Positions 1-9,515 of a stretch of DNA of 12,630 nt are shown in pieces (the stretch's first letter is position 1; each line of letters begins with the position of its first letter). The notes under the pieces were generated by a model that saw only the letters and a list, made by a program, of their open reading frames with translations, ran no database searches and was not told where the DNA came from. Where the stretch lies: positions 3,245,294 through 3,257,923 of the forward strand of contig NC_090622.1 in assembly GCF_004359215.1 (NCBI RefSeq). The letters are read 5' to 3'. The position numbers were made by a program, and so were the translations under genes. The stretch comes from Bremia lactucae (Eukaryota; Oomycota; Peronosporomycetes; Peronosporales; Peronosporaceae).

Positions 1-435
1 TGTGGTCCTTGGACGGACTACAAAGTGCTACCAGGTGTAACGGGGCACTGCGACTTGTACTGTTTCAGTACAAGTCCACTTCACACTGCTTCAGATGTGA
101 GTGGTGCCTCTCGTTAGGTGACGTACACTGTACGTATAGAGGAAGACTTCTCTTAAGGCAAGTTAGCTTAAGAGTGTAAAATGAAAACTGTATTAATATA
201 GTTAAGTGTCTTGTTAATCTATCTTTGTAAATGTTGTCTTAACTATAAACTAATACTAAACATGTAAATGAATTCTTATCTATCTTATCTCGTAACTCTC
301 TTTGATTACTTCTACAGCTGATTAGTCTGCGGAATAAATAGACATAATGGTCTATACCTGTTTATGGATAAGAATTCAGGAAATTACTATATAAAGTAAT
401 TTCCTCCAAATATTATCTATCTTTTAGAAAATATT
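1..435 (-). mobile_element. LTR of younger Gypsy family, minus orientation, cut by gap
   Basis: This stretch is the reverse complement of most of the LTR at 10150-10635, with roughly nine in ten bases alike over the first 120. Position 1 is exactly the LTR outer end (TGTGGTCC here, GGACCACA on the other strand). The TG end that should lie near the right side is lost in the run of Ns. In this orientation the body of its element would lie to the left of the window, unless it is a solo LTR. It carries an 11-bp stem with a TTT loop at 52-76 and a TATA-like segment near 390-400. It is clearly a different copy from the one at 536-860. Confidence 0.85.
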
Positions 436-535
436 NNNNNNNNNNNNNNNNNNNNNNNNNNNNNNNNNNNNNNNNNNNNNNNNNNNNNNNNNNNNNNNNN
501 NNNNNNNNNNNNNNNNNNNNNNNNNNNNNNNNNNN
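436..535. other. Assembly gap of 100 Ns
   Basis: Exactly 100 unknown bases separate two pieces of the same LTR family. A round number of Ns is the usual scaffold placeholder, so the true distance, and even the adjacency of the flanks, is not established by this sequence. Confidence 0.98.
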
Positions 536-860
536 AACTAGCTTTAAGAGGGTAAATTGAAACTGTATTTAATATAATTAAGTGTCTCTTGTTCTATCTT
601 TGAAAATGCTAACTTAATTATAGCCTATTACTAAACGTAATTGAATTCTTATCTCTACCTTATCTGTAACTCTCTGTTTGATACTCCTACAGCTGATTAA
701 TTGCGAAATGAATAATATTATGGTCTTTACCTATTTATGGATAAGAACTCTGAATTTTACTATATAAAGTAATATCTCTTAAATATTATCTACCTTTAAG
801 ATAACAAATTAATTAACAACCTATAAGTGTCAATTTCATGTAACGATACACCCCATTACA
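536..860 (-). mobile_element. Second, more diverged LTR fragment, minus orientation
   Basis: This begins inside the LTR (the CTTTAAGAGGGTAAA region) and runs to its TG end, which reads CCCATTACA on the plus strand at 852-860. It corresponds to the reverse complement of about 10150-10470. It differs from the 1-435 copy by many substitutions and small indels, so it is not a continuation of that copy. No polypurine tract or primer binding site is visible to its right, so it is either a solo LTR or the inner part of an element lost at the gap. Confidence 0.8.
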
Positions 861-2093
861 CAATGTGTAGGCTGCTCAAACTAAACCGCCGTTACTAGAG
901 ACTGGCCGTTTAGGCATCTTCAACGCCGATCCGCACTTTAACATGGTCTACCGTCCATGACAACGCCTTCGACAATCTAGGTCATTCGTGGCTTCTGGAA
1001 CACATCCTAACAGAAGCACAACTGATTGAGACTTTCGTGAATTGTTGTGTTTGCGACTATAATAAGATTTTTGACGAAGTGGCATGACCTTTCTTCTTCA
1101 ACAAGCTTATTATATGTTGAGAAACTATCATTACTGCTAGCGCTTATATTGCTCTGAGTGGCGACCATATCATTATTCTCTAATCAGTTGTAAAAAGAAA
1201 AGGCCTCGTTCTCGTAAAATGTAATGGGACACACATCGGTTGGAGTATCGTTGTAGTGGTACATTTACCTTATGGAAAATATACCCTTTTATCCTATTTT
1301 AAATGAGTTTATTACTTAAATTTCATTTACTTCAATCCCATTTATTATGGGTACCAATGTGGTGGCCGCCAGATCTATATCTGGCGGCCGGAATCTATTT
1401 TTAAATCAGCTAAGGTAAGGTTTTAAATTTAAATGAGTAAATAAAGTTCAGTTCCCCCTTTTGATATTAAAGCGTTAAGTGCCTTCCCAAGGCTTGAACA
1501 TTGATCCCTAAGAGATATAAGCCTTTCAAGGTATAAATTCTTGGCCACTAGTTGCCACTTGGTTCTACGAGCTCCTGAATCCCTTAGACTACGATTTATT
1601 TAGCTTCAATATCTTAAACGACTCCCTGATTTTTCAAACCCGTTAGCTCCATAGAATTAAGGGACTCGCTGACTCTAAATGTCCTTTCTCTGACTTTAGG
1701 AGCGAGGTAGCTCCGCTACATGAAATATCAGGTGATGTTTCAAGAAATTATCCTCTCAGTTTGTTCACAGTTTTGGTGCAATAGCTGCAAAATAAAGATA
1801 AGCGTTCGTGCGCCTTTAAAATAGGATTTTAGTCGGTCAAGCTGCCGGTTTCAAGTGGAGGACGTTTCACTATAGTCTTGGATGGTTTTCCGGCATGGCA
1901 GTTCTCATGTCATGGGGCTCACGCTCTTTGTTATCCCTTCTCTGGCGCTTAATATTATGATTATACATCTGCATCCGCATAATGATCAGTGGCTCAGCCG
2001 AGTAAGAAAGTGATAATGCTTAACGCCTTTTACCTTCGCGACATTAAATACCGCTTAAAAGATCCTCTTTTGAATTGATTAACAATACAGGGT
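861..2093. other. AT-rich stretch without recognisable gene; possible solo LTR
   Basis: No reading frame of useful length or recognisable protein motif is present on either strand. A segment starting TGTAATGGGAC at 1220 has the look of an LTR start and is followed by AT-rich sequence with a strong hairpin at 1364-1389. I could not find a matching end or target duplication, so a solo LTR of another family is only a suggestion. The remainder is likely decayed repeat DNA. Confidence 0.4.
1364..1389. repeat. Perfect 11-bp hairpin, GC-rich stem in AT-rich DNA
   Basis: The arms GGCCGCCAGAT (1364-1374) and ATCTGGCGGCC (1379-1389) are exact reverse complements with a 4-base loop CTAT. The GC-rich stem stands out from the AT-rich flanks. 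No T-run follows and there is no gene upstream, so a terminator role is not supported. It could be a structural part of a decayed LTR. Confidence 0.85.
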
Positions 2094-2540
2094 TGAAGGT
2101 GGGCGCTTCTTAAGCGACCTCGCACTACATCGCACACACCTTAAGCACAGCGAGGAAGCGATTTGACCGCCTATTCCCACATGTAGGGAGGTAGTTGGTT
2201 GGCGATTAAGGCAACCTCAATCAACGAGCTTGTACCTTCAAGCAAGTGACGCCACGAAAGCGGTTGTCCGTCTTGTCGTGCGCACCGTATACTAGAAAGT
2301 GGATTTTGAAACTAATTTATGCATGATATTATTTAAAGTGCTTTTGATACCCAATGATTAGATTCTGTCTCTGAAGATGTGCATCCTTACATGGCGAGCG
2401 TAATTATTATGAATACCTTAGCTCACAGCTGACGTCAGACGTCACCTGCGAGCACCACACAAGGGTGGGTCGCGATGTAAATCTCACCCTATTGACAGGT
2501 CAAATAACTTTACACGAGTTAATTGACCTCCCGTGTAACA
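2094..2540 (-). mobile_element. 3' LTR of the degenerate Gypsy element
   Basis: This aligns with 9354-9857 over its full length with many differences. Shared blocks include AAGCGACxTCGCACT, GGAAGCG, TTGACCG, GTGCGCACCGT-like sequence, and GACAGGTCA at the inner end. On the minus strand it starts TGTTACACGG at 2540 and ends CA at 2094, the usual TG...CA ends. It contains a CTGACGTCAG palindrome at 2429-2438. It lacks the 47-base tandem duplication found in the other LTR. The divergence of the pair indicates an old insertion. Confidence 0.78.
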
Positions 2541-2555
2541 TTGGCCCCTTAAACC
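2541..2555 (-). promoter_or_regulatory. Possible polypurine tract beside the 3' LTR
   Basis: On the minus strand the bases just before the LTR start read GGTTTAAGGGGCCAA and then TG. The AAGGGG core is where a plus-strand priming tract belongs. It is short and interrupted by CC, so either it has decayed or the LTR boundary is a few bases off. Confidence 0.35.
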
Positions 2556-2744
2556 ATTGCAATCTATCAAAACAATTTACAATTTTTGTATTCATCGTCA
2601 AAGGGAGGAATGAGGGACAGCAAGCCGACAACGTCGCGCCGCTACAGTTCTCTCATATAATCCTTAAGCGACCAGGGTGTGCACCAACTAGGGTGACGTC
2701 ACACGGCGCTCTTCATACCTCCTAAGTGGCGCATAGCTGATAGG

Positions 2745-3224
2745 GTGTCTGCAAAGACACCGACACAATCTAAGACAGATCTTACACCCCGCGAAAATTC
2801 GCCGCCGTCACCTAGTGTCATGGTTGCAATGCCGACACTACGCTGCTATCAACTGGATACAATGATACGATTCACTTACAAATTGAGAATGAGGATCTGT
2901 CGCTTTTTGTCGACTATAAATGGTCGACACCGCTGCCATCACCCCATAGTGGTGATGAAGTCAGCAAGCTTATAAGGAAGGGTGATGTCGCTATAATGCT
3001 CAGCAATAATTCAGCCATTGCTCCAAGAGAAAGGCGCCTAAAGTTGCGAAGACAAACGTGTTTAACGTCAACAAAGCAAATGACTCGTCGTCTGCGACAA
3101 CTTTGAGAGCACTGCCCATAAAGGTGTAGTTGCTTCACAGTTGGAGAAAACCCTAACTTGTGATGCTCAGACCCTCCAAAATGAAGAATCTGACGCAGAG
3201 AGCCTGAGCTTGAAGCTTAACTGA
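2745..3224 (+). pseudogene. Protein-like plus-strand fragment, unidentified, frameshifted
   Basis: Three frames in succession read like one hydrophilic protein. Frame one starts at 2745 (MSAKTPTQSKTDL). The second, open at 2816-3105, includes the phrase ENEDLSLFVDYKWSTPLPS. The third runs from 3028 (RKAPKVAKTNVFNVNK) to a TAG near 3127, followed by a last piece VVASQLEKTLTCDAQ ending at TGA 3222-3224. It lies opposite in strand to the surrounding element. The composition resembles the poorly conserved linker of oomycete Gypsy Pol or Gag proteins, so it may be a fragment of another element inserted here. I cannot name a domain. Confidence 0.35.
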
Positions 3225-4056
3225 CGGCACGTGCTCTTGTCCAGTCAATGCGGCTATGTATGTGACTGGTGGCTTAGTACTTATGCCACCTCCACTCGAA
3301 TGAAGCCATTCGGATGAAACAAGTGCGTCGCTCCAAGAGCGCGCTACTATAGACGCTCATAAGTATTATAACGTCTGCCACTCAAAGGAGGCTCAAGCAA
3401 AATCACTTGACGAATTTTCCGATCCTGGTCGTGTTGCCTTTGAATGAAACAATCGACCTGTACGAAGCAGGATCATGCGCAGTATTTGTTTCATCGACAT
3501 TATAATGTGCCGAAACAACGGTCGCAGCGAAATAACTTCGCTGTTTCGCGTGTGAGAAATGGCAATGGTAGTACTGTACCCCGTGCGTCTCTTCATCACT
3601 CTGCTGCTGCTGTGATTTGAACTAGCGAAGTGGCACCTAGTTCTCCTACTCACAGTCGGACGCTTATTCTTGCACGTCGGCGGGTTGGGCGTCAACTGGT
3701 TCCCAAGTGTCGAAACTCTCCGTGCATCCTCTTTAAGATAAGACGAGGATCTGAAGCTTATGCAATACGGAGCGCTGGAAAAGTAACCTTCCAACAACGA
3801 AGTGTTGGTTCCCAGCAGCCCCCACCAATACAGGTGGCGCCCGATAGGAGTGGCGATTACGCCCACCTACTCGTGACATCTAATTTTGCTTCCGTTCAGG
3901 CACAGAGCGCTGTCAGGCGACAAATTGCTGATCACGAAAGTTAAGTGTCGTGACTAACTTCGGATGTCCACAATGTTAACTCGATGGATCGCCAGGGTTA
4001 TGCAAGGCTGAACTTCGGCTATATATTTTGGAGAAGCTGGTCTTGAGAGACCTGCG
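3225..4056. other. Region without an assignable gene
   Basis: This lies between the integrase end and the plus-strand fragment. A chromodomain or C-terminal Pol tail would be expected here on the minus strand. There is a 157-codon open stretch on the minus strand (3393-3866) and a 104-codon one on the plus strand (3630-3944), but neither shows a motif I recognise. Small inverted repeats occur, for example CGAATG/CATTCG at about 3297-3312. I make no functional call. Confidence 0.5.
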
Positions 4057-4544
4057 TCAATCGCGCAGTTTCGTTCGCTCTCCAAATCCAAATAAAGGGT
4101 GGAAGGAGTTTGTCAACTGAAAGTTTTTCATCTTCCTAATTTTCACCACTTTAATGACGCTTGACTTACGGTCGGCGTCACCGTCGGTCTCCTTAGACAT
4201 ATGGGGGTATGTGATCTGTCGCGGATCAACATACCGTTTCAGACGACCCGCGTAAGAGACGGGGTGTCTTCATTTATGGCGGGAGGGTAAGCCTATGATT
4301 TAGTCTTTAACCTCTTCAAACACTATGAATGCCCGATAAAATGCGGCAGTAGTTTAGTAGTACCACTAGGTAACACAGAATCTGCCGTTTTAGGTAGGGT
4401 AGCACTACTTAATATTAATTTGACTCTCACAATGAAGCGTTCATTGGTTTTGCAAACATTTCGGTCTGCATACTGTTTTTGCTTGTCCTGTGCACTTGCC
4501 GTTCCGTCACGGACAGACTTTTCGTGTGATGGCTTATCGCTCAT
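4057..4544 (-). pseudogene. Integrase C-terminal region (GPY/F-like) remnant
   Basis: From 4544 the minus strand reads SVRDGTASAQDKQKQYAD and, near its end, KLLPHFIGHS, which correspond to the helical linker and the GPY/F module (usually KLxPxxxGPF) following the integrase core in Gypsy elements. After a frame change it continues with YAGRLKRYVDPRQITYPH (about 4200-4255), the usual end of this module, and a tail that stops at 4057. In the family this module binds DNA and helps target integration. The GPF motif has become GHS. Several frame changes make it non-functional. Confidence 0.72.
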
Positions 4545-4579
4545 TCACAGAGCTTTGGTCCTTGATCACGCTTGTAGCA

Positions 4580-5190
4580 TCAAATCCGCCCATGACGCCA
4601 CCGAGAGAGGTCCGTCATAGGACGTAGCTGCAATACCGAAAAGTCGTTATCGTCTAGGAGCACAGGCAGTTCTTGTCGTGACCCCTGCGAGACTGGCAGG
4701 GTCACCAGGACAAGAATCTGAGCTGTGTCCCTTTTTCTCATTTGCACCGAGCGTAGTGCCCCCCCCTCACTAAGACTCGGGCAGCACACAAACGAAACTG
4801 GCTTCGAAGATATCGCAGTCGTACTGGCGTGGACACTGTTGTTAATAGCGACCCCCACGAAGGGCAATTGTTTGCTCCATTACTTAGGAGTCGCTACCGC
4901 GCGCAATGCATCCGCAAGGACCCGATTGGCAACTTGTGTTTGGAAATCGGTTGTCAACATGTGGGGCTTGCTTAAGATTTGGGCATCCGTGAAGTCGATA
5001 CGTGTGATCCAGGAACAAGAGAGCTGCCACCTTGCCTTATATTTTTGGTGGGTGATGGTGGTAATGCACCATTTTTGTCAGTCCGTCTACAAAGACAATG
5101 ATCCCCGTCCGATTCTTGTGATCAGGCGGTATGATAAACGCGCAGTCCAAACTGACGACTTCCAACAATCACTTAGAATTGGCAGCAGCT
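4580..5190 (-). pseudogene. Integrase catalytic core remnant
   Basis: The minus strand shows the first core block as VFVDGLTKMVHY (about 5060-5090), with the first catalytic Asp in FVD. Further on comes QTQVANRVLADALRAVATPK, a stop, then WSKQLPFVGVAINNSVHAST (about 4830-4945). The glutamate of the DDE triad normally sits in a DGQTER block; here the equivalent codon at 4934-4936 reads CAA (Gln), so the third catalytic residue appears lost. The block carrying the second Asp is unrecognisable. The 168-codon plus-strand open frame over this region (4725-5231) has no motif and looks like an antisense shadow. Confidence 0.75.
4667..4720. repeat. Long near-perfect hairpin inside decayed pol
   Basis: Nested arms pair as CAG (4667-4669) with CTG (4718-4720), TTCTTGTC (4670-4677) with GACAAGAA (4709-4716), TGACCC (4679-4684) with GGGTCA (4699-4704), and TGC (4686-4688) with GCA (4696-4698) around a 7-base loop. 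That gives 20 base pairs with small bulges. It lies in the segment read on the minus strand as the region after the integrase core. Confidence 0.85.
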
Positions 5191-5400
5191 TCAATGGCGC
5201 ACTGCTGTACAGTGCAGACTTAACGCGCTGACACTGTTCGCAAGAGCGAATATAGTTGGCTACCCATCTATATTGGTGTGGCCACAAAGTTCCTCTAACA
5301 ATCGTAAGAATGTGTTATCACGGCCCAGATGTGAACTCGAAGGAGCATCATGAAGCTCGTGACGTAACTTCAGTTTGAGATCGGTGCCACGTGAAACGTT
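5191..5400 (-). pseudogene. Integrase N-terminal HHCC zinc-binding domain remnant
   Basis: The minus strand reads RHELHDAPSSSHLGRDNTF (about 5305-5360) and, after a frame change, HQYRWVANYIRSCEQCQRVK (about 5218-5278). Together these give the H-x-H...C-x2-C zinc ligands of the Gypsy integrase N-terminal domain, in the right order and approximate spacing. In the family this domain supports multimerisation and LTR-end binding. Ligands look intact, but the frame is broken between the two His and the two Cys. Confidence 0.82.
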
Positions 5401-5624
5401 AACTTCAAGGGATCACACAATTACAGGTGTTGCTACAATAGACCATCGCTGCAGCTAAACCGACTTAGCTTCACCTTCAGGTGCGACGGAAGAAAGCCTT
5501 TTCATCCACCGAAGAGATTTACCAGCAAGCGACGAAGTTCGTCCTGACTGTAGGTCTCCTTTATTTGGAGACCAATGATCGCGTAATGTGTTAGACCTTC
5601 ATGGCTGCTAACTTCGATGGCTCA

Positions 5625-6055
5625 ACTTGTGGCTTAGCACGAGACACACATTTCTTGTGTCTTGCCTCAAAAACTGGTCTGCGCGATGACGCATCAGCCA
5701 AGACATTCGGTTTACCCGGCTTGTGTTCATCTTTGGCATCTTTCCGTCATAGGAGAGAGGTGCGGTGAATTTATTGCGGTCTGCAGTGATAATTCATCCG
5801 TATAAACCACAAATGGTTCGGTGCCCAGCAGGTGCACTCGAAGCTTAATAGGAAATATACAAGAAACATACTTAATGAAAGTAGCTCCTTGTCATGAACC
5901 GGGTAATTTAGTCCCGCAGCTTTCAAAAGCCGGGACTGGTAAGAGATGACACGGTCAATGCCATCGTCATCCTTCTACATTAGCGCGCTGCCAATTGCAA
6001 ATTGCTTGCATCGCAGACGACGCTAAAGGGCTTATCTGTGTATGGCAATGCCAAC
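5625..6055 (-). pseudogene. RNase H domain remnant
   Basis: The minus strand contains LALPYTDKPFSVVCDASN (about 5995-6055), whose CDAS is the first catalytic Asp block. It continues with RVISYQSRLLKAAGLNYPVHD (about 5885-5950), then KELLS with the Glu. Further on a VVYTDE phrase carries the next Asp, and KPGKPNVLADASSRRPVFE (about 5655-5720) is the family-typical C-terminal end. In the element this domain degrades the RNA strand during reverse transcription. Frame changes and stops separate the blocks, although the key acidic residues can still be seen. Confidence 0.82.
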
Positions 6056-6995
6056 ACTGGTGCCACTACAAGAGATTGCGTCACTGATCTGAACGAATCT
6101 ACTTGCTCTTTTGACCCAACCCATTTTGCATCCCTTTTCATTTGGTCAGATAAGGGCTTAGTCCGCTCAGCATATTTCTTGCTGTACTCATGCAAGTAAT
6201 TGGCAAGTCCTAGAAATTGGTGCAGATCTTCACGTGATATGGGCTTGGCCATTCTTTTATGAACTTCGCTTTTACTGAGTTTGCTGGTGCACCATGTGTA
6301 TTTACGATTCAGCCCAAAATAGGTATCTTCGGGACCCCTCTGACGCCGTTTTGCAGAACTTAGTGTGTTAAAGACGCTCAGTGACGCTTGTGCGACTCTA
6401 TCACGCTCAGCCTCTCCTCGACCCAACTATGCAAGTACATCGTTAAAGTAATAGGCGGGTAGGCACGGTGCTGACGCATCACGTGAGCCATCACGGCGTT
6501 AAATATTGTCGGTGCATTTTCAACCGTTGTATTGAAAAAAGCACCGACAATCACAAGGAACCATAGCATGCCGCTTGAAGTGATTACTGCCATTTTGGCT
6601 ACATTGCACTATCTCATGAGAACGTGATAGTAGCCATCCCGTAAATATAACGCGGACAAGATAGTTGACTTTCATGGATCTTAACACGACATTTTTTTGT
6701 AAGACCGGCGTTTGCACATGTATTTTGGCCGTGTCGGCTTATTGCAAGCGTGAGCCATGCGCCACCCACCCGTGGCCTTACGCAAACAGAAGGTCTGGCT
6801 GCAGTAATGCGACTTGCTCTCACGTACATGTCCCGCTTTGGATCGATTGTCGATGGACTTATCGATATAACCGACATGTTCCTTCGGCAACGGCCATTGT
6901 CTGATCACACAATACTTTGTGCCAGGTCCTAGGCCAGTATCGTGCCTGATGCCCCTATCCACCAGTAGGCGGCTCGGCCCATGATGTAAGAACAC
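6056..6995 (-). pseudogene. Reverse transcriptase domain remnant
   Basis: The minus strand begins with GTKYCVIRQWPLPKEHV and KAGHVRES...KATGGWRMAHACNK (about 6720-6920), the N-terminal fingers of a Gypsy reverse transcriptase. TSSGMLW and VENAPTIFNAVM (about 6485-6590) are the palm strands before the active site. The catalytic box reads YFND at 6439-6450 in place of YFDD, followed by a frame change into LHSWVEE. The thumb/connection reads REDLHQFLGLANYLHEYSKKYAE (about 6150-6235). Loss of one catalytic Asp plus frameshifts makes it inactive. Confidence 0.85.
6505..6551. repeat. 18-bp hairpin within reverse transcriptase remnant
   Basis: ATTGTCGGTGC (6505-6515) pairs exactly with GCACCGACAAT (6541-6551). 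Inside that, TTTTCAA (6517-6523) pairs with TTGAAAA (6532-6538) around an 8-base loop. One arm encodes the conserved NAPTI block of the polymerase on the minus strand. The other occupies the place where the family has its conserved block before it. Confidence 0.88.
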
Positions 6996-7757
6996 ATCGC
7001 GATGTTTTCAAATTTTCATAGAACAGACTGTCCTGTAAAAAACCAGCTTTGAGCAGCGAACTGTTTTTTCTTGTCGGTCTCCGAGACGCTCTGGTCCGTT
7101 GTGTATGACGAGCAAAATTCCACAAAGTTTCTGTTTGAAACTGGTGCGACTACCTCGAGTATATCTTACCTTATGCTTGGACAGGAATAGATCTTTCGAA
7201 ATCTTCGAGAGATTTACTATGACGTCGGCAGATCCGAAGACGTGCTCGGGCATCTCAACCGAGGATGCCTCCGCTATCTTGTCTTTATCGGCCTCGAACA
7301 CCTCGGCCGAAAGCCATCCTTTTAGCCGGAACTTACCCGCAGGTCACCCGTCTCACGTGCCTTTGATTGTTCTTATTTGGCGGGTACTCGGCTTCTGAGT
7401 TACCACGACCTTTGACCTGGAAGTAGGTGCCGTTGCTATCTTGGCAAACGCATCCTTACCAATAGAACCAGACGCTCGGCTCTGTGCCAGTTCTTGTGAC
7501 TTCTTGTAAGCTCGCTATCTACTACCACAGGCTGTCAGCTCCGTGCAGGACATTGGACGCTTGACCACTTGTCATCGCCTTTTTCACTTCACACTTGTCT
7601 CTACGAGCTGGGTACACCTGACTCCTTGTCGGGACGCTTTTAACTACACCAGGCTCTTCATTTTTGGCTGAGCCTGATGACGTTTGACATCCCGTCAACG
7701 CACTCTTAGCTGTGCTGGACACTACATCAGCTGCATAATCCTCTCGCGGAAGCTTAT
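6996..7757 (-). pseudogene. Pol linker between protease and reverse transcriptase
   Basis: This joins the protease end (around 7760) to the start of the reverse transcriptase. On the minus strand open stretches at 7008-7301 and 7522-7833 (the latter overlapping the protease end) read as hydrophilic, low-conservation sequence without a recognisable domain, as expected of this linker in Gypsy polyproteins. The assignment rests on position and strand alone. Confidence 0.5.
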
Positions 7758-8180
7758 CTATTCGGTGTCCTGCGTAGAATTCGATGCTGCGTGTCCACGC
7801 CAGTCTATACATAGTTGGTGTTTTACCAACCATGGCATGCCTAGGATGAGGTTATACTTACTATCTATACCTAGCATTGTAAAACTTCTCTCTACAGGAG
7901 AAGTAAATAAAGCTGAAGGCGAGTTCAACTCGAACTCTCGCACATATTACGAGCACGCTGATCGCTAAATGAACGGTCGCCTCTTCTCGCTTGCCATCCT
8001 GGCAAAGCGACTCACGCATAGCCGGTCTCTGTTTTTGGAACCGCGAGTTTCAAAACAATTCTGTGATGCACCCGAATCTACGAGATGGGTCATTGCATGG
8101 TCATAATCTCTCACTCGTGCGCTAAAGACCAGCAGGGTTGAGGTCCGAAAATTTAAAAGCTCAATTACTGTGCTACGCAT
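7758..8180 (-). pseudogene. Retroviral-type aspartic protease remnant
   Basis: The minus strand reads THLVDSGASQNCF, with the active-site triad D-S-G (Asp codon at 8076-8078). About 75 codons on, in another frame, it reads KYNLILGMPWLVKHQLCIDW, with the ILGMPWL block at 7827-7847, the conserved C-terminal strand of Ty3/Gypsy proteases. The enzyme cuts the Gag-Pol polyprotein in the assembled particle. Active-site residues are retained, but the frame changes between the two halves. Confidence 0.85.
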
Positions 8181-8303
8181 TTGTTCAGAAATTCTGAACT
8201 TAGCGGCAGCTATAGTCCGCGTCAGTAGGACATCCCGCCCCTAATGCGATCCTTCATTTCCCGAGCCATCAGTGGTCGATGCCGAGCTTATAAGTCGGAC
8301 TCA

Positions 8304-8531
8304 CTAGTTCTTGAAATCGTCCTTCGGGTAGTGAGTCTTCTTGCTGGGTGCCATAGCATTAACAGTTACTCTAGCATAGCAGCGAGCCATCGCATGGCCG
8401 CGCTTGCCGCACTTGTAGCAGCCGGCGTCGGCGTTGCCCAACTCCATAGCAGTGGCATTCAACCTTTCACCTTTCGGCCGACGGATTATATTAAGCTGTC
8501 GCCGAGATCCTGTTGAAGGATTGCTCTTCAA
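8304..8531 (-). pseudogene. Gag nucleocapsid part with CCHC zinc knuckle
   Basis: The minus strand encodes CYKCGKRGHAMARC (8379-8420), a complete C-x2-C-x4-H-x4-C zinc knuckle with the usual Gly residues, preceded by a basic stretch (RRPKGERLNA). In Gypsy elements this binds the genomic RNA during packaging. It lies directly upstream of the protease remnant in element order. The reading frame is open across the knuckle but does not join the capsid part without frame changes. Confidence 0.85.
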
Positions 8532-8552
8532 ATGGCAATTAGAATGCCTCTT

Positions 8553-9300
8553 TCATCGTTTACAAATCTTCCTAAAAAGGCCTGTCACGATGGACCGTGC
8601 CGCAGTCCGCTCATGAACGTGGGCATCTATATGTATCCTGGTATCGGACCCACAGTAATGACGGCGAGAGCCTCTCCTGCACATACTCTTGCAGTGATCG
8701 CTTCGCCTGTTGTGCTCTAGGAAGTGCGCCTGAAACAACCCTTCATCGTTCGGCACCTGACACATGGCGCGAATTTTCGCCATATATTCCTTTCGTGAAG
8801 GTAAAGCCTTACCGTCCGCCATAAGCGCCAAGTAAGCCCACTCTGAAGCCTTACTGCGCAAATGGTGGCGTACGATACCATCCCGGTGTAGTCTTTGATG
8901 AGCTGCGCACATCGCATTGCTCGATAAATAGCAGCTAGTGAACAATTGTTTGCGCTACAGGCCCATCAAAATTAGGTGGGCTCATCCGAATGAGGCTCGG
9001 CTGATACGGCCTGGCGGCGAGCTTCTCAACAGTCCTATCGAGAGCCTTACTCCGAGCGTGCCCACGCCTGAGCTCATCTTGAGTCTTAATGACGGACTCC
9101 GCCGTAGCTATGTGTCCGGAAACAGCCATCCGCTGTCCAAGCACAAATGCCTTAAACTGCTTTAACTGAGCAACATGTTGCTCAGGAAGACTGCCCAAGA
9201 TCCTGGTCAGAGCTTGCTCGCCAGGCTACTGCGCCAAGTTCCTAGCCACTTCCCGATGATGTTCGAAGATGTGGCGGAAATGAACCCAATCGATATTGAG
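8553..9300 (-). pseudogene. Gag matrix/capsid region remnant
   Basis: On the minus strand two overlapping open stretches carry Gag wording: MSPPNFDGPVAQTIVH (about 8935-8985), a typical start of the Gypsy capsid core, then KASEWAYLALMADGKALPS and IRAMCQVPNDEGLFQAHFL (about 8730-8860), the retrotransposon-gag helices. The N-terminal part (8985-9198) is rich in polar and charged residues. Capsid assembles the particle in which reverse transcription occurs. At least one frame change separates the two stretches and the downstream capsid end is poorly preserved. Confidence 0.78.
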
Positions 9301-9488
9301 GCTGATCCTCATCGACCCGCTAGAGATGCGAGGGAAGGACTAATGCTACAAAGTGTAGGCGGGTTCTTTAAAGCGACTTCGCACTGAACACACACGCCTT
9401 CAAGAACATCAAGGAAGCGGATTGACCGTCTTCGCTCACGTACAATGAGATAGTTGGTGGGCGCATACCCATCGAATTTATACCCTTT

Positions 9489-9510
9489 AGACAAGTGACG
9501 TCACTTGTCT
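9489..9510. repeat. Perfect 22-bp palindrome with TGACGTCA centre
   Basis: The arms AGACAAGTGAC and GTCACTTGTCT are exact reverse complements with no spacer. The central TGACGTCA (9496-9503) is the classical CRE-type binding site of bZIP proteins, known from other eukaryotes. The corresponding place in the partner LTR (about 2247) reads GTGACGCCAC, so the symmetry is broken there. Confidence 0.9.
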
Positions 9511-9515
9511 GAAGC

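Noticed and set aside
895..915. GACTGGCCGTT shared by the left flank (about 902) and the right flank (about 10125)
   Set aside because: An 11-base match in the same orientation although the LTRs are inverted; it fits neither a target duplication nor shared element sequence, so chance is the simplest view.
861..2093. Oomycete effector genes or small host genes
   Set aside because: No signal peptide with an effector motif and no frame of useful length on either strand.
3393..3866. 157-codon minus-strand frame as a chromodomain
   Set aside because: The position fits, and a phrase with Tyr-Trp-Trp near its start is suggestive, but the typical Lys-Trp-x-Gly-Tyr and Trp-Glu-Pro pattern is not seen in one frame.
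4725..5231. 168-codon open frame on the plus strand
   Set aside because: It lies antisense to recognisable integrase blocks on the minus strand and shows no motif of its own.
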